From an uncultured Lachnospiraceae bacterium (GTDB taxonomy: Bacteria > Bacillota > Clostridia > Lachnospirales > Lachnospiraceae): a stretch of 16,533 nt of DNA. Positions 6,334-13,849 of this stretch are shown here, in pieces. The stretch lies in the NCBI GenBank assembly GCA_934364805.1, contig CAKRMH010000031.1, positions 1 through 16,533 of the forward strand, given 5' to 3'. The first letter of the stretch is position 1, and each line of letters begins with the position of its first letter. A model generated the notes under the pieces. It had not been told where the DNA came from. It searched no databases and was given only the letters and a program-made list of their open reading frames with translations. A program made the position numbers and the translations under genes.

Positions 6334-7665
6334 ATGGAATTTATGACAGGAGTAGCAAAGAAAGACACCTTGGAGATCAGTGAGATCCTTTCTGCTGATT
6401 ATGAGGGAAAGAACATTAAGGTACAGGGCGCGATCCATACCATAAGGGATATGGGTGAAGTTGCTTTTATCGTTTTGCGTAAAAGAGAAGGCCTGGTACA
6501 GTGTGTGTATGAAGAAGGCAAATCCAGATTCGATATCCAGAATCTGAAAGAAGCGGATACCGTTGAGGTGGAAGGAACGGTCAAGATGGAAGACCGTGCA
6601 CCGAATGGATTTGAACTCAGACTGGATACTGTGAAGATCTTATCAGAACCGGCAGAGGCTATGCCGCTTCAGATTTCCAAATGGAAGATGAATACTTCAC
6701 TGGATGCCAAGCTGAACAACCGTGCAATTGCACTGCGCAATATCAGAGAACGTGCAGTGTTCCGTATTCAGGAAGGAATCACAAGAGGTTTTCGTGATTT
6801 CTTATATGGACAGGGATTTACAGAGATCCATACACCAAAGCTTGGAGCCAAAAGTGCCGAGGGTGGAGCAAACCTCTTTAAATTAGAGTATTTCCACAGA
6901 CCGGCGATTCTGCAGCAGAGCCCGCAGTTTTACAAACAGATGATGGTCGGTGTGTTTGACCGGGTGTTTGAGACTGCTCCGGTATTCCGTGCTGAGAAGC
7001 ACAATACCAAACGTCATTTGAATGAATATACAAGTCTTGATTTTGAGATGGGATACATCGATGGATTTGAGGATATTATGGCTATGGAGACCGGATTTTT
7101 ACAGTATACCATGAAACTCCTTGAGACATCGTATGCAAGAGAGCTGAAAATTCTTGGTCTGACACTTCCAAAAGTGGATCAGATTCCATGTGTCCGTTTC
7201 AAGGAAGCAAAGGAACTTGTCTCAAAGAAATATGACAGAAAGATCCGGAATCCGTATGATCTGGAGCCGGAAGAAGAATTACTGATCGGACAGTATTTTA
7301 AAGAAGAGTGTGGTGCAGATTTTGTATTTGTAACACATTATCCATCGAAAAAGAGACCGTTTTATGCAATGGATGATCCGGAGGATGAGACCTTCACACT
7401 GAGTTTTGACCTTTTGTATAAAGGACTTGAGATCACAACGGGTGGACAGCGTATCCATGATTACAACAAACTTATGGAAAAGATAAATAAGCGTGGAATG
7501 GAGACAGAAGGAATGGAACATTATCTGTCTGCTTTCAAACATGGTATGCCGCCACATGGTGGACTTGGTATCGGGTTGGAGCGTCTTACCATGCAGCTGA
7601 TCGGTGAGGAAAATGTGCGTGAAGCAACTTTATTCCCAAGAGATTTAAGCCGTCTGGAACCATAG
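6334..7665 (+). CDS. aspS: Aspartate--tRNA(Asp/Asn) ligase, archaeal-type (AspRS2), probably non-discriminating
   Basis: A 443-residue class IIb aminoacyl-tRNA synthetase. It has an N-terminal OB-fold anticodon-binding domain (about 15-105) and a catalytic core with the AspRS motif QQSPQFYKQ (194-202), motif 2 FRAEKHNTKRHLNEYTSLDFE (split across 218-238) and motif 3 GGLGIGLERL (409-418). It lacks the large GAD insertion of ordinary bacterial AspRS (about 590 residues), so it is the short archaeal-like type. As I recall the literature, His in the OB-fold GxxH segment (His35) and Pro in the following loop (Pro90) are typical of non-discriminating forms, which also charge tRNA-Asn. Co-transcription with gatCAB supports that. 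The ATG at 6334 is preceded by AAAAGGAG (to 6321), a rather long 12-base spacing; an ATG at 6343 is a less likely start. Confidence 0.94.
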   Translation: MEFMTGVAKKDTLEISEILSADYEGKNIKVQGAIHTIRDMGEVAFIVLRKREGLVQCVYEEGKSRFDIQNLKEADTVEVEGTVKMEDRAPNGFELRLDTVKILSEPAEAMPLQISKWKMNTSLDAKLNNRAIALRNIRERAVFRIQEGITRGFRDFLYGQGFTEIHTPKLGAKSAEGGANLFKLEYFHRPAILQQSPQFYKQMMVGVFDRVFETAPVFRAEKHNTKRHLNEYTSLDFEMGYIDGFEDIMAMETGFLQYTMKLLETSYARELKILGLTLPKVDQIPCVRFKEAKELVSKKYDRKIRNPYDLEPEEELLIGQYFKEECGADFVFVTHYPSKKRPFYAMDDPEDETFTLSFDLLYKGLEITTGGQRIHDYNKLMEKINKRGMETEGMEHYLSAFKHGMPPHGGLGIGLERLTMQLIGEENVREATLFPRDLSRLEP

Positions 7666-7699
7666 GCATGAAGAGAAACAATTGGAAAGGAGAAACAAA

Positions 7700-8626
7700 G
7701 TGAAGCATTTAGGAACCAAAATGTTAGAGACAGATCGTCTGATCTTAAGACGTTTTACGATAGAAGATGCATCCGACATGTTCCAGAACTGGGCATCGGA
7801 TCCGGAAGTTACCAAATATCTGACTTGGCCGACACATACAGATCTGGATCAGACGGAGGATGTGATCACAAGATGGGAAGATGAGACCATTGATAACGAT
7901 GTTTACCGGTGGGCAATCGAATTAAAAGAGATCGGACAGGTGATCGGAAGCATCAGTGCAGTCGGCATGAATGAAAAGGTACAGTCCGTGGAGATCGGTT
8001 ACTGCATTGGCAAAGAGTTTTGGAGAAAGGGATATACATCAGAGGCATTAGCTGAGGTGATGCGTTTCTTTTTCGATGAAGTTGGTGCAAACCGTGTAGA
8101 AGCACGATGCGATGTGCATAATACCAATTCTGCGAAAGTTATGGAAAAATGCGGCATGAAGTATGAGGGAACATCGGAGGCTTCTGACTGGAATAATACC
8201 GGAATCTGTGACTGCATGCATTATGCAAAGATCAGATGTTCAGCAGCCCTTCTTCAGTCTGAAGGTTTTGCTGCATTTGAGGAAGAAGAACCGGTTGTAA
8301 AACAGGAAGCAGTTGCAATGAAAGTCGACGGTAAAAACGTGATTTCGGATGAGACGATCGAATATGTAGGAATTCTTGCAAAGCTTGAGCTGAATGATGA
8401 GGAAAAGGAACAGGCAAAGAAAGATATCGGAGAGATGCTGGATTATATTGATCAGCTGAATGAACTGGATACAGAAGGTGTTGAGCCGATGTCCCATGTG
8501 TTCCCGGTAAATAATGTGTTCCGTGAAGATGTTGTTACAAATGGTGATGGAAGCAAGGCAACGCTTGCAAACGCTCCTTCCAAGAAGGATGGCGGTTTCA
8601 AGGTGCCAAAGACCATCGGAGAATAA
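7700..8626 (+). CDS. gatC: GNAT acetyltransferase-GatC fusion protein
   Basis: A 308-residue protein combining two families. Residues about 8-180 are a RimJ/RimL-type GNAT acetyltransferase: LETDRLILRRF at the start, the acetyl-CoA region IGYCIGKEFWRKGYTSEAL, and the HNTNSAKVMEKCGMKYEG segment near its end. An acidic linker (FEEEEPVVKQE) follows. The last ~100 residues are GatC, the small subunit that clamps GatA to GatB (ISDETIEYVGILAKLEL, YIDQLNELDTEGVEPMSH, NVFREDVV). The chosen start is GTG at 7700 with AAAGGAG at 7686-7692; an ATG at 7721 is also possible. Internally, AGGAAG at 8304-8309 precedes an ATG at 8318 by 8 bases, which would give a free 102-residue GatC. No stop or frameshift separates the parts. 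GatC is certain; what the GNAT half acetylates is unknown. Confidence 0.9.
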   Translation: MKHLGTKMLETDRLILRRFTIEDASDMFQNWASDPEVTKYLTWPTHTDLDQTEDVITRWEDETIDNDVYRWAIELKEIGQVIGSISAVGMNEKVQSVEIGYCIGKEFWRKGYTSEALAEVMRFFFDEVGANRVEARCDVHNTNSAKVMEKCGMKYEGTSEASDWNNTGICDCMHYAKIRCSAALLQSEGFAAFEEEEPVVKQEAVAMKVDGKNVISDETIEYVGILAKLELNDEEKEQAKKDIGEMLDYIDQLNELDTEGVEPMSHVFPVNNVFREDVVTNGDGSKATLANAPSKKDGGFKVPKTIGE

Positions 8627-8650
8627 GCTTAAGGCTATGGAGGAAATTAA

Positions 8651-10126
8651 ATGAGTTTAATGAGTTTCACTGCCGTAGAATTAGGCAGAAAAATCAAAGC
8701 AAAAGAAGTAACTGTTACTGAGGCTGTTCAGGCAGCAATTGATGCAATTCATGCAAAAGAAGAGAAAGTAAACAGCTTTGTGACAGTAGATGAAGAAGCA
8801 GCGCTGAAAAAAGCAGAAGAAGTACAGAAGTTGATCGATGAGGGAAAACTGACAGGACCGCTTGCTGGCGTTCCTGTTGCAATCAAGGATAACATGTGTA
8901 CAGAGGGAATGCTCACAACATGTTCATCCAGGATCCTGTATAACTTTATTCCGACTTTTACAGCGGAAGCCGTAAAACGTCTGGAGGATGCAGGTGCAGT
9001 AATCATCGGAAAAACCAATATGGATGAGTTCGCAATGGGAAGTACAACGGAGACATCCGCTTATGGAGCAACGAAAAATCCATGGAATACAGAACATGTT
9101 CCAGGTGGATCATCGGGCGGTTCCTGTGCAGCAGTAGCAGCCGAGGAAGTTCCGTATGCGTTAGGTTCCGATACAGGTGGATCAATCCGCCAGCCAAGTT
9201 CTTTCTGCGGTGTGACCGGTATCAAGCCAACTTATGGTACAGTATCGCGTTACGGACTGATCGCATATGGTTCTTCTCTGGATCAGATCGGACCGATCGC
9301 CAAAGATGTTACCGATTGTGCAACCATTCTGGAATGTATTGCAGCATATGATACCAAAGATTCCACTTCTGTTTTGAGAGAAGATCTGAAATTTACAGAA
9401 GCGCTTGTGGATGATGTGAAAGGAATGAAAATTGGAATTCCAAGAGATTATTTTGGAGAAGGTTTAGATCCGGAAGTGAAAAAAGCAGTACTCGACGCAG
9501 CAAAGGAACTGGAGAAAAAAGGCGCAGTCGTGGAAGAGTTTGATCTTGGACTTGTAGAGTACGCAATTCCAGCTTACTATGTAATCGCATGTGCGGAGGC
9601 AAGCTCAAACCTTGCGCGTTTTGATGGTGTAAAATACGGATATCGTACCAGCGAGTATGAAGAACTGCACAATATGTATAAGAAAACCCGTTCGGAAGGT
9701 TTTGGACCTGAAGTCAAACGAAGAATCATGCTTGGTTCCTTTGTTTTAAGTTCCGGATATTATGATGCATACTATCTGAAGGCACTCCGCGTCAAGGCTC
9801 TGATCAAAAAGGCTTTTGATGAAGCGTTTGCAAAATATGATGTGATTCTTGGACCGGCTGCTCCGACAACGGCACCAAAGCTTGGACAAAGCTTAAGCGA
9901 CCCGATCAAAATGTATCTTGGAGATATTTATACGATTTCAGTGAACCTTGCAGGACTTCCTGGAATCTCTCTTCCATGTGGAATGGATTCCAAAGGACTT
10001 CCAATCGGATTACAGCTGATCGGTGACTGCTTCAAGGAAAAGAACATTATCCGTGCAGCATACAGTTTTGAACAGACAAGAGATATGAAACACAGCCCGT
10101 TATCCGATGTGGCGTGTGAAGCATAG
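8651..10126 (+). CDS. gatA: Asp/Glu-tRNA amidotransferase subunit A (GatA)
   Basis: A 491-residue amidase-signature glutaminase that releases ammonia from glutamine (or asparagine) and passes it to GatB. The Lys-cisSer-Ser triad is fully present: Lys79 (VAIKDN), Ser154 (GGSSGGS) and Ser178 (GSDTGGSIRQP). The numbering matches that known for Staphylococcus aureus GatA, which also supports the ATG at 8651. A ribosome site GGAGG precedes it. A second in-frame ATG (residue 4) is possible but unneeded. It starts 24 bases after the GatC fusion and ends 17 bases before gatB, in one operon. Length and motifs are typical; nothing is missing. Confidence 0.97.
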   Translation: MSLMSFTAVELGRKIKAKEVTVTEAVQAAIDAIHAKEEKVNSFVTVDEEAALKKAEEVQKLIDEGKLTGPLAGVPVAIKDNMCTEGMLTTCSSRILYNFIPTFTAEAVKRLEDAGAVIIGKTNMDEFAMGSTTETSAYGATKNPWNTEHVPGGSSGGSCAAVAAEEVPYALGSDTGGSIRQPSSFCGVTGIKPTYGTVSRYGLIAYGSSLDQIGPIAKDVTDCATILECIAAYDTKDSTSVLREDLKFTEALVDDVKGMKIGIPRDYFGEGLDPEVKKAVLDAAKELEKKGAVVEEFDLGLVEYAIPAYYVIACAEASSNLARFDGVKYGYRTSEYEELHNMYKKTRSEGFGPEVKRRIMLGSFVLSSGYYDAYYLKALRVKALIKKAFDEAFAKYDVILGPAAPTTAPKLGQSLSDPIKMYLGDIYTISVNLAGLPGISLPCGMDSKGLPIGLQLIGDCFKEKNIIRAAYSFEQTRDMKHSPLSDVACEA

Positions 10127-10143
10127 AAGGGAGGAGAAGGAAA

Positions 10144-11574
10144 ATGGCAAAGAATTATGAAACAGTCATTGGACTTGAGGTCCATGTAGAATTAGCAACA
10201 AAGACCAAGATCTTCTGCTCCTGCTCCACAGAATTCGGTGGTGCACCAAATACACATACCTGTCCGGTATGTACTGGTATGCCGGGATCACTTCCGGTTT
10301 TGAATAAGCAGGTAGTTGAGTATGCAATGGCAGTTGGTCTTGCTACAAACTGCAGTATTACCCAGTATTGCAAATTTGACCGTAAGAACTATTTTTACCC
10401 GGATAATCCGCAGAACTATCAGATTTCACAGTTGTATCTGCCAATCTGCAGAAACGGCGGGGTTGAGATTGAGACAGCAGCAGGAAAGAAAGTAATTGGA
10501 ATCCATGAGATCCATATGGAGGAAGATGCTGGTAAACTGGTTCATGACGAATGGGAAGATGTTTCAATTGTCGATTATAACCGTTCCGGAGTACCGTTAA
10601 TTGAGATCGTATCAGAACCGGATATGCGTTCTGCAGACGAAGTTATTGCATATCTTGAGAAGTTAAGAGAGACAATTCAGTATCTGGGAGCATCCGACTG
10701 CAAATTAAATGAAGGATCCATGCGTGCGGATGTCAACATTTCAGTAAGAGAGGTTGGAGCAAGAAAATTCGGAACCCGTACCGAGATGAAGAACCTGAAC
10801 TCTTTTAAGGCAATTGCGCATGCGATTGAAGGCGAAAGAGAACGTCAGATTGAACTGATTGAGATGGGAAGAAGTGTCGTTCAGGAGACAAGACGCTGGG
10901 ATGACAATAAAGAATCTTCTCATGCAATGCGTTCGAAAGAGGATGCGCAGGATTACCGTTATTTCCCGGAACCGGATCTTGTACCGATCGTTATTTCAGA
11001 CGAGTGGATTGATGAAGTCAGAAAGAAACAGCCGGAATTCCGCTCAGAGAAACTGATCCGTTACAAAAAGGAATATGATATTCCGGAATATGATGCACAG
11101 ATCATTACTGCATCCAAACATATGGCGGATATTTTTGAGGCGACAACAGAACTCTGCAAAAAACCGAAAAAAGTATCCAACTGGCTTATGGTTGAGACCA
11201 TGCGTCTTTTGAAAGAGAATGAGATGGATGCGCAGGATCTGAAGTTTTCACCAAAGAATCTTGCGGAACTCATTGAACTGACAGAGGCTGGAACGATCAA
11301 CAGCACGGTGGCAAAAGAAGTATTTGAGGAGATTTTCTATCACGATGTTGATCCAAAACAATACGTGGAAGAAAAAGGATTAAAGACGGTAAATGATGAA
11401 GGTGCGTTAAGAACAACGATTGAGCAGATCATTGCGGACAATCCGCAATCGGTTACGGATTATCATAATGGTAAGGAAAAAGCAATCGGATATCTGGTAG
11501 GACAGACGATGAAAGCCATGAAAGGAAAGGCAGATCCGGCTATGGTCAACCAGATCTTAAAAGAACTTTTATAA
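10144..11574 (+). CDS. gatB: Asp/Glu-tRNA amidotransferase subunit B (GatB)
   Basis: A 476-residue kinase/transamidase subunit that binds the mischarged tRNA, activates its side-chain carboxylate with ATP and amidates it using ammonia from GatA. The N-terminus carries the signature GLEVHVELATKTKIFCSC and the zinc-binding cysteines Cys25, Cys27, Cys40 and Cys43 (CSC...CPVC). The DNRSG-like stretch (VDYNRSGVPLIEIVSEPD) and the YRYFPEPDL motif are present. The C-terminal part is the helical plus YqeY-like tail domain that contacts the tRNA elbow, ending MVNQILKELL. The ATG at 10144 follows GGGAGGAG. It is the last gene of the T-box operon and is followed by a good terminator. Confidence 0.97.
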   Translation: MAKNYETVIGLEVHVELATKTKIFCSCSTEFGGAPNTHTCPVCTGMPGSLPVLNKQVVEYAMAVGLATNCSITQYCKFDRKNYFYPDNPQNYQISQLYLPICRNGGVEIETAAGKKVIGIHEIHMEEDAGKLVHDEWEDVSIVDYNRSGVPLIEIVSEPDMRSADEVIAYLEKLRETIQYLGASDCKLNEGSMRADVNISVREVGARKFGTRTEMKNLNSFKAIAHAIEGERERQIELIEMGRSVVQETRRWDDNKESSHAMRSKEDAQDYRYFPEPDLVPIVISDEWIDEVRKKQPEFRSEKLIRYKKEYDIPEYDAQIITASKHMADIFEATTELCKKPKKVSNWLMVETMRLLKENEMDAQDLKFSPKNLAELIELTEAGTINSTVAKEVFEEIFYHDVDPKQYVEEKGLKTVNDEGALRTTIEQIIADNPQSVTDYHNGKEKAIGYLVGQTMKAMKGKADPAMVNQILKELL

Positions 11575-11590
11575 GAATATGGACGAAAAG

Positions 11591-11618
11591 TGCAGCGGAG
11601 CGATCTGCTGCATTTTTT
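11591..11618 (+). terminator. Intrinsic terminator of the aspS-gatCAB operon
   Basis: TGCAGCGGA (11591-11599) pairs with TCTGCTGCA (11604-11612) over nine pairs including one G-U, closed by a GCGA tetraloop of the GNRA type. TTTTTT follows directly (11613-11618). It begins 16 bases after the gatB stop. The rest of the gap to the next gene (to 11735) is AT-rich and shows no convincing promoter by eye. Confidence 0.92.
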
Positions 11619-11735
11619 ATACAGTTGATGATTTTTGTGGAATTCTTAAGAGTTCATGAAGATGGTGTTTTAGTGTTTATCAGACAGAAAAAAGGTGATA
11701 AAATCATAATATATTCGCATAAAGAGAGGTAAAAC

Positions 11736-12710
11736 ATGGGGTACTTGGACGCAAAAGACCAGCATGAACGTGCTTATTTTATGGCACGTGCTGTGATGGA
11801 TGAAGTAAAAAAAGTTGTAAAAGGAAAAGATGAATGTGTTGAGAAGGCACTGGCAGCCATTCTTGCAGAGGGACATATTCTGATTGAAGATGTTCCTGGT
11901 GTAGGAAAGACAACGCTTGCAATTGCATTTTCCAGAGCAATGGCGCTCGTGAACCACAGAGTGCAGTTTACCCCGGATGTGCTTCCGGCGGACATCCTTG
12001 GATTTTCCATGTATCAGAAAGAAACAGGTCAGTTTGTATATCATCAGGGGACGATCATGTGTAATCTGTTTCTTGCAGACGAGATTAACCGTACATCTCC
12101 AAAGACGCAGTCTGCGCTTCTTGAAGTTATGGAGGAAGGCAAGGTGACGGTGGATGGAATCAGCCATAAGGTGCCGGAACCGTTTGTGGTCATTGCAACA
12201 CAAAATCCAAAAGGAAGTGCCGGTACACAGCTGCTTCCGGAATCACAGCTGGACCGTTTTATGATCTGCATGAGCATGGGGTATCCGGATCTGGACAGTG
12301 AGATTGAGATTGCCAAGGGACGAAGCGTAAAGTCGGATATTGATCAGGTCAGCAGTATTTTACGTTCGGACGAGCTGGAAAAATTACAGGAATATGTCAG
12401 ACTGATACACGTTCATGACAGTATTTACAAATACATTGCGGAGCTTATGTCTGCAACCAGAGAAAATGCATATATTGAACTTGGAGTGAGCCCGCGTGGT
12501 ACGATTGCATGTACAAAGATGGCAAAGGCACATGCATTTCTGGAGGGCAGAACTTATGTGCTTCCAGAAGATGTGGCCGCTGTCTTTACGGATGTGGCAA
12601 GACACCGTATTGTTTTGAACACGAAGGCGAGAGTTTCCCATGTGACAGAAATGGCAGTTTTGCAAAAGATTCTTTCAGAAGTCAAACAGCCTGCTTCGTA
12701 CATGGAATAG
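11736..12710 (+). CDS. MoxR-family AAA+ ATPase
   Basis: A 324-residue AAA+ ATPase of the MoxR class, thought to act as a chaperone-like ATPase on partner proteins, often with DUF58 or VWA proteins. Walker A is at 55-60 (PGVGKTT, from Pro54), Walker B is LFLADE (111-116) followed by INRTSPKTQSALLEVMEE, typical of MoxR, and sensor 1 is ATQNP (about residues 151-155). The lid domain includes the family's GVSPRGT segment, with the Arg of sensor 2. The ATG at 11736 is preceded by AGAGAGG (about 11723-11729). It is the first gene of a three-gene operon; the DUF58 gene starts 20 bases after its stop. Confidence 0.95.
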   Translation: MGYLDAKDQHERAYFMARAVMDEVKKVVKGKDECVEKALAAILAEGHILIEDVPGVGKTTLAIAFSRAMALVNHRVQFTPDVLPADILGFSMYQKETGQFVYHQGTIMCNLFLADEINRTSPKTQSALLEVMEEGKVTVDGISHKVPEPFVVIATQNPKGSAGTQLLPESQLDRFMICMSMGYPDLDSEIEIAKGRSVKSDIDQVSSILRSDELEKLQEYVRLIHVHDSIYKYIAELMSATRENAYIELGVSPRGTIACTKMAKAHAFLEGRTYVLPEDVAAVFTDVARHRIVLNTKARVSHVTEMAVLQKILSEVKQPASYME

Positions 12711-12730
12711 AGTTGGATGGAGGAATCTGG

Positions 12731-13837
12731 GTGAAACGATATGTTACAGCTTTGATCATGATTGGTCTGCTGATTTATACCGCTATGATTTATGGAAGTG
12801 CACCGATTGCGATGTTTGCTTTCTGTCTGCTCCTGTTAATGCTGATCTCGTTGGTATATATGAATCTGATTGCGGCGGAGATTGAACCGGTCATTCGCAT
12901 TCCAATCGCACTGGTGGAAAAAGGTCAGAAGATTTTGGTCAATACAGAGATTCACAATCGTTCCGGTAAAAATAACCGAAAGATCGGATATCAGATATCG
13001 GTTAATTTTCAGGGAAAAGAACAGGAAAAGCGCTGGATCTATCTGGATATGGAGTCTGGTGTTTCTGAAAACAGACAGTTTGAGATTGGCTTTTTCTATG
13101 CGGGAAGTTACGAGATTATTTTAAATAAGATCCGGGTATATGATATGACCGGATTTTTTTACCTGAACCGCAAAGTTACAAAGCGTGTGGCGAGAAGCAT
13201 TGAAGTTCTGCCGGAGATGGAAGAGATGCCTGTGCGGCTGACAGAACCGGTTCGGAATTTCTTTGGAGAGGCAGAAGTATATGATGAATTAAGGGCCGGA
13301 GATGATGTAAACGAAGTCTTTCAGATCCGTCCATTTCAAAATGGGGACAAGGTTCAGAGCATTCACTGGAAAATCAGTGCCAGAATGGATGAACTGATGG
13401 TAAAGGAAAACGGTCATCCGAAAGCATGCCCTGTGGCGCTGCTTCTTGATTCCCGTGGAAAAAACACAGGAAAAGACACTGTAAGGAAGAGGGACATTTA
13501 TTATATGGCGGTGGCAAGTATTTCCTATTCGCTGATGGATGCAGGATGTCCGCATTATGTGACATGGTTTAGCGGACAGACGATGGATCTTGTACGGATC
13601 CGGGTGGATGATGAGGAAAGTTTTTATCAGTTTCTTGCCTTTTATCTGAATGAAAAAGAAGACAAGGGGCAGGAAGATATTCAGGCACTTTATAAAGAAA
13701 AGTACCGTTCCGAGCGGATCCTGCATCATATTGTATTGAATGAAAAAATGGAGATCCGGCTTGACAAAAAGCTTCTTCAGACGATCCGTAAGGATCATGC
13801 AAAAGAGGATATTCATGAGCTGGAATTTATATTGTAG
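12731..13837 (+). CDS. DUF58 domain membrane protein
   Basis: A 368-residue protein with two hydrophobic segments at the N-terminus (about 5-20 and 24-47), a beta-rich middle and a DUF58 core near 184-227 (YDELRAGDDVNEVFQIRP then GDKVQSIHWKISARMDELMVKE). DUF58 proteins are related to VWA-type folds, are partners of MoxR ATPases, and are of unknown biochemical role. The GTG at 12731 has GGAGG at 12719-12723, spacer 7. The frame extends upstream through moxR to 12509, but that part is a shadow of moxR and lacks similarity to DUF58 proteins. The MoxR-DUF58-transglutaminase order is widely conserved in Firmicutes and other phyla and suggests one functional unit at the membrane. Confidence 0.92.
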   Translation: MKRYVTALIMIGLLIYTAMIYGSAPIAMFAFCLLLLMLISLVYMNLIAAEIEPVIRIPIALVEKGQKILVNTEIHNRSGKNNRKIGYQISVNFQGKEQEKRWIYLDMESGVSENRQFEIGFFYAGSYEIILNKIRVYDMTGFFYLNRKVTKRVARSIEVLPEMEEMPVRLTEPVRNFFGEAEVYDELRAGDDVNEVFQIRPFQNGDKVQSIHWKISARMDELMVKENGHPKACPVALLLDSRGKNTGKDTVRKRDIYYMAVASISYSLMDAGCPHYVTWFSGQTMDLVRIRVDDEESFYQFLAFYLNEKEDKGQEDIQALYKEKYRSERILHHIVLNEKMEIRLDKKLLQTIRKDHAKEDIHELEFIL

Positions 13838-13849
13838 CGGGAGATAGAA

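Noticed and set aside
6306..6383. Small frame starting at ATG 6306 and overlapping the aspS start
   Set aside because: It has no ribosome site, its ATG lies in a palindrome, and the peptide has no recognisable feature.
11676..11712. Promoter for the MoxR operon (TAAAAT at 11699-11704 or TAATAT at 11707-11712)
   Set aside because: The -10 candidates are fair, but no -35 box of useful quality stands 16-18 bases upstream. A promoter must lie in 11619-11735 because of the terminator, yet I cannot place it.
12509..12730. Upstream extension of the DUF58 reading frame, or a frameshifted MoxR-DUF58 fusion
   Set aside because: The extension is a shadow of the MoxR gene, which is itself intact to its stop. 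GTG 12731 with GGAGG seven bases upstream is a clear start.
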